From positions 1-64,000 of the forward strand of contig NZ_QLMC01000004.1 in the NCBI RefSeq assembly GCF_003259745.1: a stretch of 64,000 bases of DNA. The letters are read 5' to 3'. This DNA comes from Larkinella arboricola (GTDB lineage: Bacteria > Bacteroidota > Bacteroidia > Cytophagales > Spirosomataceae). The notes beneath the pieces are model-generated. The model worked only from the letters and a program-made list of their open reading frames with translations, was not told the DNA's origin and did not search any database. Below are positions 46,258-55,009 of the stretch, in pieces. Position 1 is the stretch's first letter, and every line of letters begins with the position of its first letter. A program made the translations under genes and the position numbers.

Positions 46258-47505
46258 TTACTCAAATTCCTGGCGTAAAATCCCCAGGATCTCTTCAATT
46301 GTATCCTCTTCCAGATCGGTCATCCGGACGAGTTCTTCTTTCGAACGGGCCAGCACACTTTTGGCGGTGTCCAGACCCACCCGACGTAGTTCGTCGATCA
46401 TCCAGGTATCGATTTCATCGCTGAATTCTGACAAATCAACGTCTTCATCGTCTTCCTGGCCTTCGACATCGCGGAATACATCGATCTCCATGCCCACCAG
46501 CCGTCCGGCCAGTTTGATGTTCTGTCCACCTTTTCCGATGGCCAGTGAAACCTGATCGGGTTTCAGAAAAACCGACACGCGTTTGGCGTCGCGGTCAATT
46601 TGCATGGAACTAATTTTGGCCGGACTTAAGGCCCGGCTGATTAACAGCTCGAAGTTATCGGTATAATTGATAACGTCAATGTTTTCGTTGCCCAGTTCCC
46701 GGACGATGCTGTGGATTCGCGATCCTTTCATCCCGACGCAGGCACCAACCGGGTCGATCCGGTCGTCATAGGATTCAACGGCCACTTTAGCCCGCTCACC
46801 CGGTTCGCGGACGATCCGGCGAATGGAAATCAGGCCGTCGTAAATCTCCGGAATTTCGTTTTCAAACAGGCGCTCTAAAAAGACCGGCGACGTACGCGAC
46901 AGAATGATCTTGGGCGTACCGTTGATCATTTCAACGCGGTGGACGACGGCTTTGGTCGTTTCGCCTTTCCGATACCGGTCTTTCGGAATTTGCTCACCTT
47001 TCGGAAGGCTGATTTCATTGCCTTCGCTGTCGAGCAAAATTACTTCATTTTTAAGCAATTGATAGACTTCTGCATTCAGCAAATCGCCCACCTGATTTTT
47101 ATATTTATCGTACAGGATCTCTTTTTCCAGATCCTTGATCTTCTGAATCAGCGTTTGCCGGGCCGTTTGAACCACCCGCCGGCCAAAATCCTCTAATTTA
47201 ACTTCTTCGGCAACTTCTTCACCGACTTCAAAGTCAGCCTGAATTTTACGGGCTTCTGACAGCGGGATTTTGTCATAATCCCAGATGTCTTCCGAATCGT
47301 CATCGACAATCTCGCGGGTGCGCCACATTTCGAGGTCACCACTTTCGGCATTGATGATGACATCAAAGTTTTCGTCCGTGCCGTATTTTTTGCGAATCAT
47401 TGTCCGGAATACATCTTCCAGAATTTTGATCATGGTCGGGCGGTCAATGTTTTTTGACCGTGCAAACTCTGCAAACGACTCAATGAGTATTCCGCTATCC
47501 ATCAT
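46258..47505 (-). CDS. nusA: Transcription termination/antitermination factor NusA
   Basis: The 415-residue protein has the NusA N-terminal RNA-polymerase-binding domain (about 1-135), S1 domain (about 140-210), KH domains (about 215-350, with GACVGMKGSRI and VSLAIGKGGQN) and a short helical C-terminus. A second ATG follows the first directly. NusA promotes pausing and intrinsic termination, which matters because a terminator-like hairpin lies in the leader of its own operon. Confidence 0.96.
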   Translation of the reverse strand: MMDSGILIESFAEFARSKNIDRPTMIKILEDVFRTMIRKKYGTDENFDVIINAESGDLEMWRTREIVDDDSEDIWDYDKIPLSEARKIQADFEVGEEVAEEVKLEDFGRRVVQTARQTLIQKIKDLEKEILYDKYKNQVGDLLNAEVYQLLKNEVILLDSEGNEISLPKGEQIPKDRYRKGETTKAVVHRVEMINGTPKIILSRTSPVFLERLFENEIPEIYDGLISIRRIVREPGERAKVAVESYDDRIDPVGACVGMKGSRIHSIVRELGNENIDVINYTDNFELLISRALSPAKISSMQIDRDAKRVSVFLKPDQVSLAIGKGGQNIKLAGRLVGMEIDVFRDVEGQEDDEDVDLSEFSDEIDTWMIDELRRVGLDTAKSVLARSKEELVRMTDLEEDTIEEILGILRQEFE

Positions 47506-47603
47506 TGCAATTTTCGGTTTTTAGGTATAGTTTTCAGTAGCGGGCTTCCAGTCAGAACAAACAGAAACTACTAACTGAAAACGCTACATTGAAACCGACA
47601 CGC

Positions 47604-48083
47604 TTATTTAAATGAAATTTGTATTGTGCTCTTTTTAATTTCAGCAAACGGTATTTCCGTTGGTTCAATTGGCGGATCGTTTTTCTTTGGTTTTTTTAGC
47701 GGCTTTTCGGTAATAATAATCGCTTCTTCGCCAACGCTTTCCAACTTTCCTTTGCGCGTCTGACCGTCGTTCAGTAACACTTCAATTTCGCGACCCACAT
47801 TTTTCAGGTATTGACGTCTCAAAACCAGCGGTTCGTCGACTCCCGGCGATGAGACTTCCAGGGTAAAGGGCTGTCCGTCAAAAATTTCAAGCTCTTCCAG
47901 TTGGTTACCCAACTTCCGGCTGATCCTTGCGCATTCTTCAATCGTAATTCCGGTATCGCTATCCAGCAGAACGGTTATTTTGGCACGAATACGGGAAGGG
48001 GATACCTGAATATCAACGACAAAATACTGATCTTCGTTCAGATACGGCTGTAACAGTTCGTTAACTTTCGCCTTTACATCCAT
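47604..48083 (-). CDS. rimP: Ribosome maturation factor RimP
   Basis: The 159-residue protein matches the RimP family: an N-terminal alpha/beta domain (about 10-85, with SPGVDEPL soon after it) and a C-terminal SH3-like domain. It helps 30S subunit assembly. First gene of the classic rimP-nusA-infB operon, 98 bases upstream of nusA, preceded by a promoter box and a hairpin with a U tract only eight bases from its ATG. Confidence 0.95.
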   Translation of the reverse strand: MDVKAKVNELLQPYLNEDQYFVVDIQVSPSRIRAKITVLLDSDTGITIEECARISRKLGNQLEELEIFDGQPFTLEVSSPGVDEPLVLRRQYLKNVGREIEVLLNDGQTRKGKLESVGEEAIIITEKPLKKPKKNDPPIEPTEIPFAEIKKSTIQISFK

Positions 48084-48124
48084 AAATTAACAAAAAAGGG
48101 AGTTGAAAACTCCCTGCCATGCAT
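48074..48124 (-). CDS. Possible 16-codon leader reading frame overlapping the rimP start
   Basis: An ATG at 48124 opens a 16-codon frame (MHGREFSTPFFVNLWM) that runs through the leader hairpin and ends at a TAA just inside rimP. Translating it would disrupt the hairpin and bring ribosomes to the rimP start. It may also be chance; there is no conservation evidence. Confidence 0.25.
   Translation of the reverse strand: MHGREFSTPFFVNLWM
48092..48114 (-). terminator. Attenuator-like terminator in the rimP-nusA-infB leader
   Basis: On the minus strand GGGAGTT pairs with AACTCCC around a three-base loop, followed directly by six T residues. It lies between the operon promoter and the rimP start codon. 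Confidence 0.7.
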
Positions 48125-48142
48125 AAATGCTGATAAGTGTTG

Positions 48143-48174
48143 CAAAGATAAACATTTTATGAATTGTTTCCCAA
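48143..48174 (-). promoter_or_regulatory. Promoter of the rimP-nusA-infB operon
   Basis: On the minus strand TTG (48174-48172), a 21-base spacer and TATCTTTG (48150-48143) fit the Bacteroidetes promoter, predicting a leader of about 55 bases. Confidence 0.6.
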
Positions 48175-48244
48175 TCAAATTGATAATCGGAACTTAACAA
48201 TTTTTCGGACTGATTGAACGGGCTATTTTCCAAACAAACGTTCG

Positions 48245-48252
48245 TAACTTTG
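48245..48252 (+). promoter_or_regulatory. TAACTTTG promoter box of the nuclease-family gene
   Basis: A -7-type box lies 75 bases before the ATG at 48327. A good upstream TTG at the usual distance is not obvious. Confidence 0.4.
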
Positions 48253-48326
48253 TACGCATTCGCCCTTCTCCTTACGTTACTGAATTAAAGTCGGTTTGCC
48301 TGACCCGCACCCATTTTACTCGTCGT

Positions 48327-49508
48327 ATGAAATTTTCGCTTAGGCTTGGCGTACTGGTTTCGTCGTTTTTTTCGTCGTTGTTCTGGTCGTTAAACTTGTT
48401 GTTGTTTCTGTATACACTTCTGGTTTATTATCTCCTTTACGAAGTCCCGATCGGACATTGGATAGGCGGTATTTTCATGATTTCATTACCGATCGCGTGG
48501 GCTTTTAATCTGTTCTTTATTCTGTTCTGGCTGCTGGTAAAACCCTGGCGGGCGCTGCTTCCCGTCCTGACTCTGTTGATCGGAATTCCGTTCTGGCGAC
48601 GCACATTTACGTACAATCAGCCTAATGATAACAGCGAAAAGTGGCCGACGCTTCAGGTCATGAGTTACAATGTAATGGGGTTCAATCGATACGATGTAGT
48701 GGATACCCAACACCCCGACGACGCCAACGCCATGATCGACTGGGTGCTGAAAGAACCGTCGGATGTGAAGTGTTTTCAGGAATTTTATAACGACGACAAT
48801 TCGTTTGTCTTTCGAACAATCCGGCGGCTGGAACGGGCCGGTTATCCATACTACGCCATTCTTCACCCTCCCGACCGGAAAGGAATGGAAAAAGAACCGG
48901 GGAAGTTTATTGGAGTTGCGCTGTTTTCAAGGCATCCTATTGTGAAACGCGGGGAAGAAATTTTTGATCATTTCAACGGCCTTGTCTGGGCCGATGTGAA
49001 AGTAAATACCGACACCGTCCGGGTAATCAGCCTCCATTTGCAGTCGATGGGAATTCGGGTGGGTGGTATGCTGGATGAGGAGCAACGGAGCCGGGTCAAA
49101 CGAAATACGCAGGGGGTGTTACGCCAGCTTCGGCAGGGCCTGACGCTGCGCCGGAATCAGATTAACCGGGTGGAGGAATACTACCGGAACAGCCCGCACC
49201 CCGTCATTATTTGCGGTGACTTTAACGATACGCCGTATAGCTTTAGTTACGGGAAACTGCGCCGGATTCTGCGGAATGCCTTTGAAGATGCGGGCCGCGG
49301 GTTTGGTTTTAGTTTCAACAAAGCCCCGGGTTTCCTTCGCATCGACAACCAGTTTTACAACGCCCGCTTCCTGGAACCGCTCAATTATATTACCTACCGC
49401 GAGGTTAAATATTCCGACCATTACCCGATTATGGCGAAGTATGCCATTAGGCCGCGCGAAATCAGCCGGGACCGGCGCCCGAAAACCCACGTAGAATTTG
49501 ATTTCTAA
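48327..49508 (+). CDS. Membrane-anchored endonuclease/exonuclease/phosphatase-family protein
   Basis: The 393-residue protein begins with two to three membrane segments (about 10-35, 45-68, 75-90). An EEP domain follows with SYNVMGFNRYD (metal site), HPPDRKGME, a VISLHLQSMG strand, the catalytic ICGDFNDTPYSFSY and the final SDHYPIMAKY. All EEP catalytic motifs are present. The family includes nucleases and phosphodiesterases or sphingomyelinases; the active domain probably faces the periplasm. Substrate unknown. Convergent with moaE. Confidence 0.9.
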   Translation: MKFSLRLGVLVSSFFSSLFWSLNLLLFLYTLLVYYLLYEVPIGHWIGGIFMISLPIAWAFNLFFILFWLLVKPWRALLPVLTLLIGIPFWRRTFTYNQPNDNSEKWPTLQVMSYNVMGFNRYDVVDTQHPDDANAMIDWVLKEPSDVKCFQEFYNDDNSFVFRTIRRLERAGYPYYAILHPPDRKGMEKEPGKFIGVALFSRHPIVKRGEEIFDHFNGLVWADVKVNTDTVRVISLHLQSMGIRVGGMLDEEQRSRVKRNTQGVLRQLRQGLTLRRNQINRVEEYYRNSPHPVIICGDFNDTPYSFSYGKLRRILRNAFEDAGRGFGFSFNKAPGFLRIDNQFYNARFLEPLNYITYREVKYSDHYPIMAKYAIRPREISRDRRPKTHVEFDF

Positions 49509-49516
49509 AGGCGGGA

Positions 49517-49927
49517 TCAGGGGTGCGCGTCCACCCAGACCTGGCCATCTTCAAAAATCTCTTTTTTCCAGATTGGAACCTGTTGTTTCAGGGTGTCGAT
49601 GATGTAGCGGCAGGCATCGAAGGCGTCGGCCCGGTGCGGGGTAGCAACGGCAATCAGGACAGCCATTTCGCCGATGGCCAGGTTGCCTTTCCGGTGAATA
49701 ATCGCGTACTTCCGAACATCCCACCGCTGGCAGGCTTCGTCGGCAATTTCCTGCATTTTGGCCAGCGCCATCCGGTCGTAGGCTTCGTATTCCAGCCGTT
49801 CGACGGGGCGGTCTTTGGTGTTGTCGCGAACGGTACCAAAGAAAAACGTGATGGCCCCAGCCGCATCTGTAGCAACGTACTGGTAAGCCGCATTCATATC
49901 AATCGGATCAGTCGTAATCGAAACCAT
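49517..49927 (-). CDS. moaE: Molybdopterin synthase catalytic subunit MoaE
   Basis: I start at the ATG 49927 (136 residues), because the upstream part of the open frame is translated from the intergenic repeat. Family motifs are present: GAITFFFGTVRDNTKDRPV, LEYEAYDRMA, RKGNLAIGEMAVLIAVATPHR and the Lys-rich VPIWKKEIF. MoaE with MoaD converts precursor Z (cPMP) to molybdopterin. moaD lies 107 bases upstream on the same strand. No other moa genes are in the window. Confidence 0.93.
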   Translation of the reverse strand: MVSITTDPIDMNAAYQYVATDAAGAITFFFGTVRDNTKDRPVERLEYEAYDRMALAKMQEIADEACQRWDVRKYAIIHRKGNLAIGEMAVLIAVATPHRADAFDACRYIIDTLKQQVPIWKKEIFEDGQVWVDAHP

Positions 49928-49938
49928 AAAGGAATGAA

Positions 49939-50033
49939 GAGTTAAGAGTGATGAGTTAAGAGTTATGAAGGGCACCTGCTGGAGGGAGGCACCATAAAAA
50001 TTCTTCACTCATAACTCTTAATTCTTCACTCAT
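49939..50033. repeat. Intergenic inverted repeat (family member D)
   Basis: The segment 49939-49961 is identical over 23 bases to 18502-18524. Facing words such as CATAACTCTTAATTCTTCACTC (in two parts) at about 50010-50031 pair with TTAAGAGTTATGA. It fills the moaD-moaE gap. Confidence 0.75.
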
Positions 50034-50034
50034 G

Positions 50035-50283
50035 TTATCCTCCGCTGACGGGCGGGATGAGGGCAATTTCGTCGTTGGGGCGCAGGGCCTGGTCCGTTTC
50101 GGCGTATTCACCGTTGACAGCCACCAGCAGCGAGCGAAGGCCGTTCAGGGCGGGATATTGCTCTTTTAAATGGAATAATAGATCGCCTACCTGACCGGTT
50201 TGGGGTAGGTCGAGCGTAAGGGCCGGCGAGCCGACAATCTCACGCGTAATACCGAAAAGCAGAACAGAAACTCGATTGCTCAT
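50035..50283 (-). CDS. moaD: Molybdopterin synthase sulfur carrier subunit MoaD
   Basis: The 82-residue ubiquitin-like protein ends in the diagnostic PPVSGG, whose terminal glycine carries the thiocarboxylate. Motifs LFGITREIVG and NGEYAETDQALRPNDEIALIP fit MoaD/ThiS proteins. Paired with the moaE gene downstream. Confidence 0.93.
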   Translation of the reverse strand: MSNRVSVLLFGITREIVGSPALTLDLPQTGQVGDLLFHLKEQYPALNGLRSLLVAVNGEYAETDQALRPNDEIALIPPVSGG

Positions 50284-50458
50284 ACCATCAAAGATACAAA
50301 AGGAATCATTGAAAAGAGAGAGCTACTAACGGTTTTAATGCTTCAGACGATAGTATGGGTGAACGGCCACTGAATAAATGATTAAAAACCGTTGGTTAAT
50401 TCAGACGATCAGAAGACTTTGCGTTCTTTAAACCCGTTAACCTTTTATTTTCAACCTT

Positions 50459-50668
50459 ATGACGGACCCGCAATTCAAGGAATTTTTCCAGGATGTGTTA
50501 ATAACGGTTTACGCCAATATCCGGGATTTGCACGAAAAACAAGGTTTTGCCGACCCCGAGGAACAGGACTACATCAGCGGACGGTTGTTCAGCTACGAAG
50601 AAATACTGGCCATTTTTCGGATGTCGGCCAACGATACCGGGGTTAATCCGAAAGAATTAGGATTGTAG
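50459..50668 (+). CDS. Small conserved-looking cytoplasmic protein, 69 aa
   Basis: The protein is 69 residues, acidic and helical, starting MTDPQFKEFFQDVLITVYAN. No signal peptide, Cys pair or known motif. The coding frame has normal codon use for this genome and a clean ATG, so I consider it real. I do not know its function. A repeat of TTCAGACGAT and an imperfect AACGGTTTTAAT/ATTAAAAACCGTT palindrome lie in the 175-base gap upstream. Confidence 0.65.
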   Translation: MTDPQFKEFFQDVLITVYANIRDLHEKQGFADPEEQDYISGRLFSYEEILAIFRMSANDTGVNPKELGL

Positions 50669-50766
50669 TTTTTACAAAATAAGTTTGATATTTGGCAGTC
50701 GGCTGTTCAATCCGTACGAAGGAATCCGTCGTCAGTGAAATTATACCCAACACCTTTACATTCTTT

Positions 50767-51945
50767 ATGAAACAACTCCTTCTTTCCGCCGTCCTGCTGG
50801 GCATGCTGGTCGGCTGTAATAACTCCCAAAAGAACCAAGAATCTTCAACCATGTCGGATAGTACAAGCACAGCAGCCGCCGATTCAGCCAGCGGTCTGCC
50901 CGAACGTTCGCGTTTTCAGAAAGAAATTGATGGCAAACAAAATGATCTGTATGTTTTGACCAACGCCAAAGGCATGAAAGTCGCCATTACCAACTACGGC
51001 GGTCGGATGGTCAGTATTCTGGTGCCCGATAAAGACGGTAACATGGTGGATGTCACGCTGGGACACAGCAGCATCGACGATTATCTGGCAAAGGAATCGT
51101 TCTTTGGCACGCTCGTCGGACGGTATGGCAACCGGATTGCAAAAGGGCAGTTTACGCTCGACGGTAAAACGTACAAGCTGCCAATCAACAACGGTCCTAA
51201 CTCGCTGCACGGTGGCAAGAAAGGCTTTAACGCCAGAATGTGGGACGCTACGCCCGTGGGCAATAATGCTCTGAAACTGCACTACGTTTCACAGGATGGG
51301 GAAGAGGGTTACCCCGGTACCCTAACGGTCGATGTAACCTATACGCTGACCGACGACAACGGTATCCGGATTGAGTACCAGGCCACGACCGACAAAAATA
51401 CCGTCGTCAATCTGACCAACCACGCTTATTTCAACCTGAACGGCGAAGGTTCGGGCTCGGTAGCCGACCACCTGATTCAGATCAATGCCGACCGCTACAC
51501 GCCGGTTGACGCCACGCTGATTCCGACGGGCGAACTGGCTCCGGTGGAGGGAACACCGTTCGATCTGCGCAAACCCGTTGCCATCGGCGAGCGCCAGGAT
51601 GTGGATCACCCGCAGATTAAAAACGGGGGCGGTTTCGACCACAACCTCGTTCTGAATGGCGGACAAACTGCCCAACCGCGTTTAATTGCTACGGCAACGT
51701 CGCCCAAGACCGGTATCTCGATGGACGTACTGACCACGGAGCCGGGTGTGCAGTTCTACGGTGGGAATTTCCTGGACGGAAAAGCAACGGGCAAATCCGG
51801 TAAGGCGTACGAAAAACGCAACGCTTTCTGTCTGGAGACGCAGCATTTTCCCGATTCTCCCAATCACGCCAACTTCCCAAGCGTGGTGCTGAAACCCGGC
51901 GAAACCTACAAAACGACCACTGAATACCGGTTTTCGGTTAAATAA
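50767..51945 (+). CDS. galM: Galactose mutarotase (aldose 1-epimerase) lipoprotein
   Basis: I chose the ATG 50767, which begins a lipoprotein signal ending in LVGC (392 residues); the open frame extends 25 codons upstream. The fold is the aldose-1-epimerase beta-sandwich. NRIAKGQFTLDGKTY, the GRYGNR segment, NLTNHAYFNL (catalytic His) and a C-terminal Glu region (CLETQHFPDSPNH) are visible. It interconverts alpha and beta aldoses, here at the periplasmic or outer-membrane face. A TAAGTTTG box lies at 50680-50687. A GH5-like hydrolase follows. Confidence 0.93.
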   Translation: MKQLLLSAVLLGMLVGCNNSQKNQESSTMSDSTSTAAADSASGLPERSRFQKEIDGKQNDLYVLTNAKGMKVAITNYGGRMVSILVPDKDGNMVDVTLGHSSIDDYLAKESFFGTLVGRYGNRIAKGQFTLDGKTYKLPINNGPNSLHGGKKGFNARMWDATPVGNNALKLHYVSQDGEEGYPGTLTVDVTYTLTDDNGIRIEYQATTDKNTVVNLTNHAYFNLNGEGSGSVADHLIQINADRYTPVDATLIPTGELAPVEGTPFDLRKPVAIGERQDVDHPQIKNGGGFDHNLVLNGGQTAQPRLIATATSPKTGISMDVLTTEPGVQFYGGNFLDGKATGKSGKAYEKRNAFCLETQHFPDSPNHANFPSVVLKPGETYKTTTEYRFSVK

Positions 51946-52000
51946 CAACAGAGAGTTGCCAGTGGCTTCATAAGCCGCTGGCAGCCAGATTTATTGCCGT

Positions 52001-53134
52001 ATGAAAAACAGAATTGGATTTAGAATAAAAATTGCCACTGTTGTTTTGCTGGCGCTGGTGTCGCTCCAGACGATGGCGCAGCAGTGGACCGCGCAGAAAG
52101 CGAACGATTGGTACAACCGCCAACCCTGGCTGGTGGGGAGTAACTATATGCCCGCCACCGCCATCAATCAACTCGAAATGTGGCAGGCTGAAAGCTTCGA
52201 TCCGAAAACCATCGACAAAGAGTTGGGCTACGCCGAGAGTCTGGGAATGAACACCATGCGGGTGTTTCTGCACGATATGGTGTGGCGGCAGGACGCTGCG
52301 GGTTTTAAAAAACGGATTGACGCGTTTCTGACGCTGTGTGCCAACCACAAGATCAAGCCCATGCTGGTGTTGTTCGATTCGTGCTGGGACCCACAGCCGA
52401 AGCCGGGCAAACAGCACGAACCGGTGCTGGGCCGCCATAATTCCGGTTGGGTGCAGGGGCCGGGAGCCGCCATTCTGAGCGATAAAAGCCAGTGGGAAAG
52501 CCTACGGAGTTACGTCAAAGACATTGTGAGTTCGTTTAGAACCGATGACCGGATTCTGGCCTGGGACATCGTCAACGAACCGGACAACGACAATGCCAAC
52601 AGCTACGGCCGCAACGGCAGCATCAAAACTGAACTGCCGAACAAAGCGCAATTGGGCGCTGAACTGGTGAAAGCCGGTTTTGGCTGGGCGCGGGAAGCAA
52701 ACCCAACGCAGCCCATCACGGCGGCTCCCTGGAAAGGCGACTGGTCGTCTTTGGAAAAAATGGATGACATGAACCGTTTTCTGGTGCAGAACTCCGACGT
52801 GATTACCTTCCATAACTACGGTCCGCCCGCCGAATTTCAAAAACGAATTACGGAACTTAAGAAATTCGGACGGCCCCTGATTTGTACGGAATACATGGCT
52901 CGTCCGGCGGGCAGCACCTTTGAAGGGAGCCTGCCGATTGCTAAAGCCGAAAAAGTGGGAATGATGAACTGGGGTTTTGTTTCCGGGAAGTCAAACACGA
53001 TTTTCCCCTGGGATTCGTGGCAGAAGCAGTATACGGCCGAACCGCCGGTCTGGTTCCACGATATTTTCCGGGAAAACGGGCAGCCCTACATTCCGGCCGA
53101 AACGGCTTTCATCAAGAAGATGACGGGCAAATAA
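52001..53134 (+). CDS. Secreted clan GH-A glycoside hydrolase (GH5-like)
   Basis: The 377-residue protein has a signal peptide (about 1-26, ending TMAQ). A TIM-barrel hydrolase follows with the acid/base motif DIVNEPD (about 188-194) and a probable nucleophile in LICTEYMARP (about 297-306). This matches cellulase-type clan GH-A enzymes. The substrate is unknown; the neighbouring mutarotase suggests the released sugar is an aldose such as galactose, glucose or xylose. 55 bases separate it from galM. Confidence 0.88.
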   Translation: MKNRIGFRIKIATVVLLALVSLQTMAQQWTAQKANDWYNRQPWLVGSNYMPATAINQLEMWQAESFDPKTIDKELGYAESLGMNTMRVFLHDMVWRQDAAGFKKRIDAFLTLCANHKIKPMLVLFDSCWDPQPKPGKQHEPVLGRHNSGWVQGPGAAILSDKSQWESLRSYVKDIVSSFRTDDRILAWDIVNEPDNDNANSYGRNGSIKTELPNKAQLGAELVKAGFGWAREANPTQPITAAPWKGDWSSLEKMDDMNRFLVQNSDVITFHNYGPPAEFQKRITELKKFGRPLICTEYMARPAGSTFEGSLPIAKAEKVGMMNWGFVSGKSNTIFPWDSWQKQYTAEPPVWFHDIFRENGQPYIPAETAFIKKMTGK

Positions 53135-53142
53135 AAAAGCCA

Positions 53143-53214
53143 AACGGTTTAAATGGTCAGGATTGTTCAGGGTTCTTATTCAGAAAGCCACTTAACCTAG
53201 CCATTTAAACCGTT
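53143..53214. repeat. Intergenic inverted repeat, different word
   Basis: Fourteen-base arms AACGGTTTAAATGG (53143-53156) and CCATTTAAACCGTT (53201-53214) lie 44 bases apart between two convergent genes. Similar in design to the other intergenic palindromes, but not in sequence. Confidence 0.65.
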
Positions 53215-53245
53215 CAGCCTTGTAATACCGTTTCCGACCTACAGC

Positions 53246-53575
53246 TTAGTTGTCCTGCAATTTTTCGCCGGCTTTTTCTAATTTTTTGCCAGCGTTTTTC
53301 TTCGCATCCCGCGCTTTTTGCTTGGTTTCTTTCGACGTTTCACGGATTTCATCGCCCGCATTATCGGCAGCATTGTCTATTTTCCTGCCCGCTTTTTTCG
53401 CTTTCTGTTTCGCTTCCTGCTTCGTCTCACGAGCTTCGTGTGCTACATTGTCAGCGGCTTTATCAACGGCCTGGCCTGCATGATGTGCGCTTTCCTTTGC
53501 TTCCTGTTTTACCGTTTGTGCATTGGCTGTTAACCCGAATACGGTCAGCAATGCAGCTATCCATAATTTTTTCAT
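53246..53575 (-). CDS. LEA-like helical repeat protein with signal peptide
   Basis: The 109-residue protein has a signal peptide (about 1-19, ending ANAQ). Its mature part is built only of Lys, Ala, Glu, Asp and a few other residues in 11-residue-like repeats (for example AADNVAHEARETKQEAKQKA and AADNAGDEIRETSKETKQKA). This is the pattern of late-embryogenesis-abundant and similar stress proteins, which are unstructured in solution and helical when dried or membrane-bound. Periplasmic; role in osmotic or desiccation tolerance is inferred. Confidence 0.75.
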   Translation of the reverse strand: MKKLWIAALLTVFGLTANAQTVKQEAKESAHHAGQAVDKAADNVAHEARETKQEAKQKAKKAGRKIDNAADNAGDEIRETSKETKQKARDAKKNAGKKLEKAGEKLQDN

Positions 53576-53647
53576 GACGTTTGTTGGTATGATTTATAGT
53601 CTGTTATAAATAACCAGCGTGGCCCGGGAAATGTTGGGCAAAAACAT

Positions 53648-53676
53648 AAAAACCTTCCCGGATCGGGAAGGTTTTT
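53648..53676. terminator. Bidirectional terminator
   Basis: Thirteen-base arms AAAAACCTTCCCG / CGGGAAGGTTTTT around a GAT loop lie 27 bases after the stop of the leftward hydrolase gene. Confidence 0.88.
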
Positions 53677-53702
53677 AGCTGAATAATCCGTTAAACTACT
53701 GA

Positions 53703-54911
53703 TTATTTAAGATTTGTGAGCGTAAAGAACGTACCCAGTAGGTAATCCGCTACGCCGGTATAATGATCCCTTCCTTTCAGGGGCTCGAGCTTCACGTTGG
53801 TAGCGCCCCGGGCCTTCATGGCCTTTTCGGCATCTTCCGAATTAAAGTAAAACACGAGGTTGTCGGCCGTGCCATGATACAGCGTCGTCGGTGTTTTGGG
53901 CTTCCAGTCATATACATCGTTGTCTTTAACCGCGTTCAGAAAACCGGTATCCGTGCCGTCGTTGATGGCCTTTTTAAAGCTGTCGGTGAAGGCATCGCTG
54001 ATGCTCATCTGGATGTCGGTATTAATACCGTTCTGTGTTACCTGGGTGGCATACGGTTCTTTCAGATAATAACTCATCGGCCGGTTCAGCTTATACACGT
54101 TGTTGTAGGTGAGCAGCGTCCACAGGTACAACTGGTTATAGCTGGCAATACCGTGCGTTTTCTCGTTTATAATGTACTTCATAAATGCCGATTTGTGGTA
54201 GGCACCCGCGCCCATGCTGGAAGCAACCAGCTTGAATTCGGACGGGAATTCTTCCTCGATTTTTTTCTGCAACGACATCGTCGCAAAACCGCCTTCGGAA
54301 TAGCCGGTCAGGAACAGCCGCTCATCCCATTTGATCGAATTTTTCCTGATAAACTCCCTGGCCGCCCGGAGCATATCCAGCGATGTCGTCGCCAGACTCT
54401 CGCGGTGTTCGTAGAGATGCGGCAGATTTTTCGTTTCCCCGTAGCCGATGTAATCCGGGCAAGCCAGAATAAATCCCATAGAGGCAAACAGCGTACCACC
54501 AAAAGCCGCATCACTGTTCGGGCCGAAGTTCGAAGGGGCATCGGCATCATCCTGAATGGTAGCGTGCTGCTGACTGAGCATTGGAACAGCAGTAGTGGTT
54601 TGCGGAACAATGAGGGCTCCCGACGCTTTTGTGGCTGTTCCGTCGGGTAGGGTGGTGTTATAAACCAGCTTGTAAACCTTCACGTCGTGAACCAGGGCTT
54701 TCGAGATCAACGCCTGAATCGAAGCCGGAAGCTGCCGCCCGACCTGAGCCACCAATTGATCGTTGGTGAGTGACCGAATCTCCGAACTGCTCACTAAGTA
54801 GGCATCTGGCTCGGGGTCCGGGTCTTTGCCGTTTTCGTTTTTACAACCGGACAGAAAGACCGTAGTGGATAGGAGGAGTGATAGCAGAAACTCCTTGCGA
54901 TTAAGTGCCAT
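53703..54911 (-). CDS. Alpha/beta hydrolase lipoprotein
   Basis: The 402-residue lipoprotein has a signal ending FLSGC and an acidic linker (DPDPEPD). An alpha/beta hydrolase fold follows, with nucleophile motif GYSEGG (near residue 204), a catalytic Asp/His pair near the end (YHGTADN and GRDHYTG) and an oxyanion-type region. It resembles secreted lipase or prolyl-peptidase-like proteins. Substrate unknown; probably outer-membrane or periplasmic. Confidence 0.85.
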   Translation of the reverse strand: MALNRKEFLLSLLLSTTVFLSGCKNENGKDPDPEPDAYLVSSSEIRSLTNDQLVAQVGRQLPASIQALISKALVHDVKVYKLVYNTTLPDGTATKASGALIVPQTTTAVPMLSQQHATIQDDADAPSNFGPNSDAAFGGTLFASMGFILACPDYIGYGETKNLPHLYEHRESLATTSLDMLRAAREFIRKNSIKWDERLFLTGYSEGGFATMSLQKKIEEEFPSEFKLVASSMGAGAYHKSAFMKYIINEKTHGIASYNQLYLWTLLTYNNVYKLNRPMSYYLKEPYATQVTQNGINTDIQMSISDAFTDSFKKAINDGTDTGFLNAVKDNDVYDWKPKTPTTLYHGTADNLVFYFNSEDAEKAMKARGATNVKLEPLKGRDHYTGVADYLLGTFFTLTNLK

Positions 54912-55009
54912 TTATATAGGTTGCGTATAGATAGAAAGCGTAGCCAGCGTTTCCCGAAAAAGGACGCCTATTTTGATAACAACGCAGAAAAAGGCTTAGT
55001 TCGTGTCTG

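Noticed and set aside
49517-50008. Longer start of MoaE at 50008
   Set aside because: The extra residues are translated from the intergenic repeat, and the family starts near the ATG at 49927.
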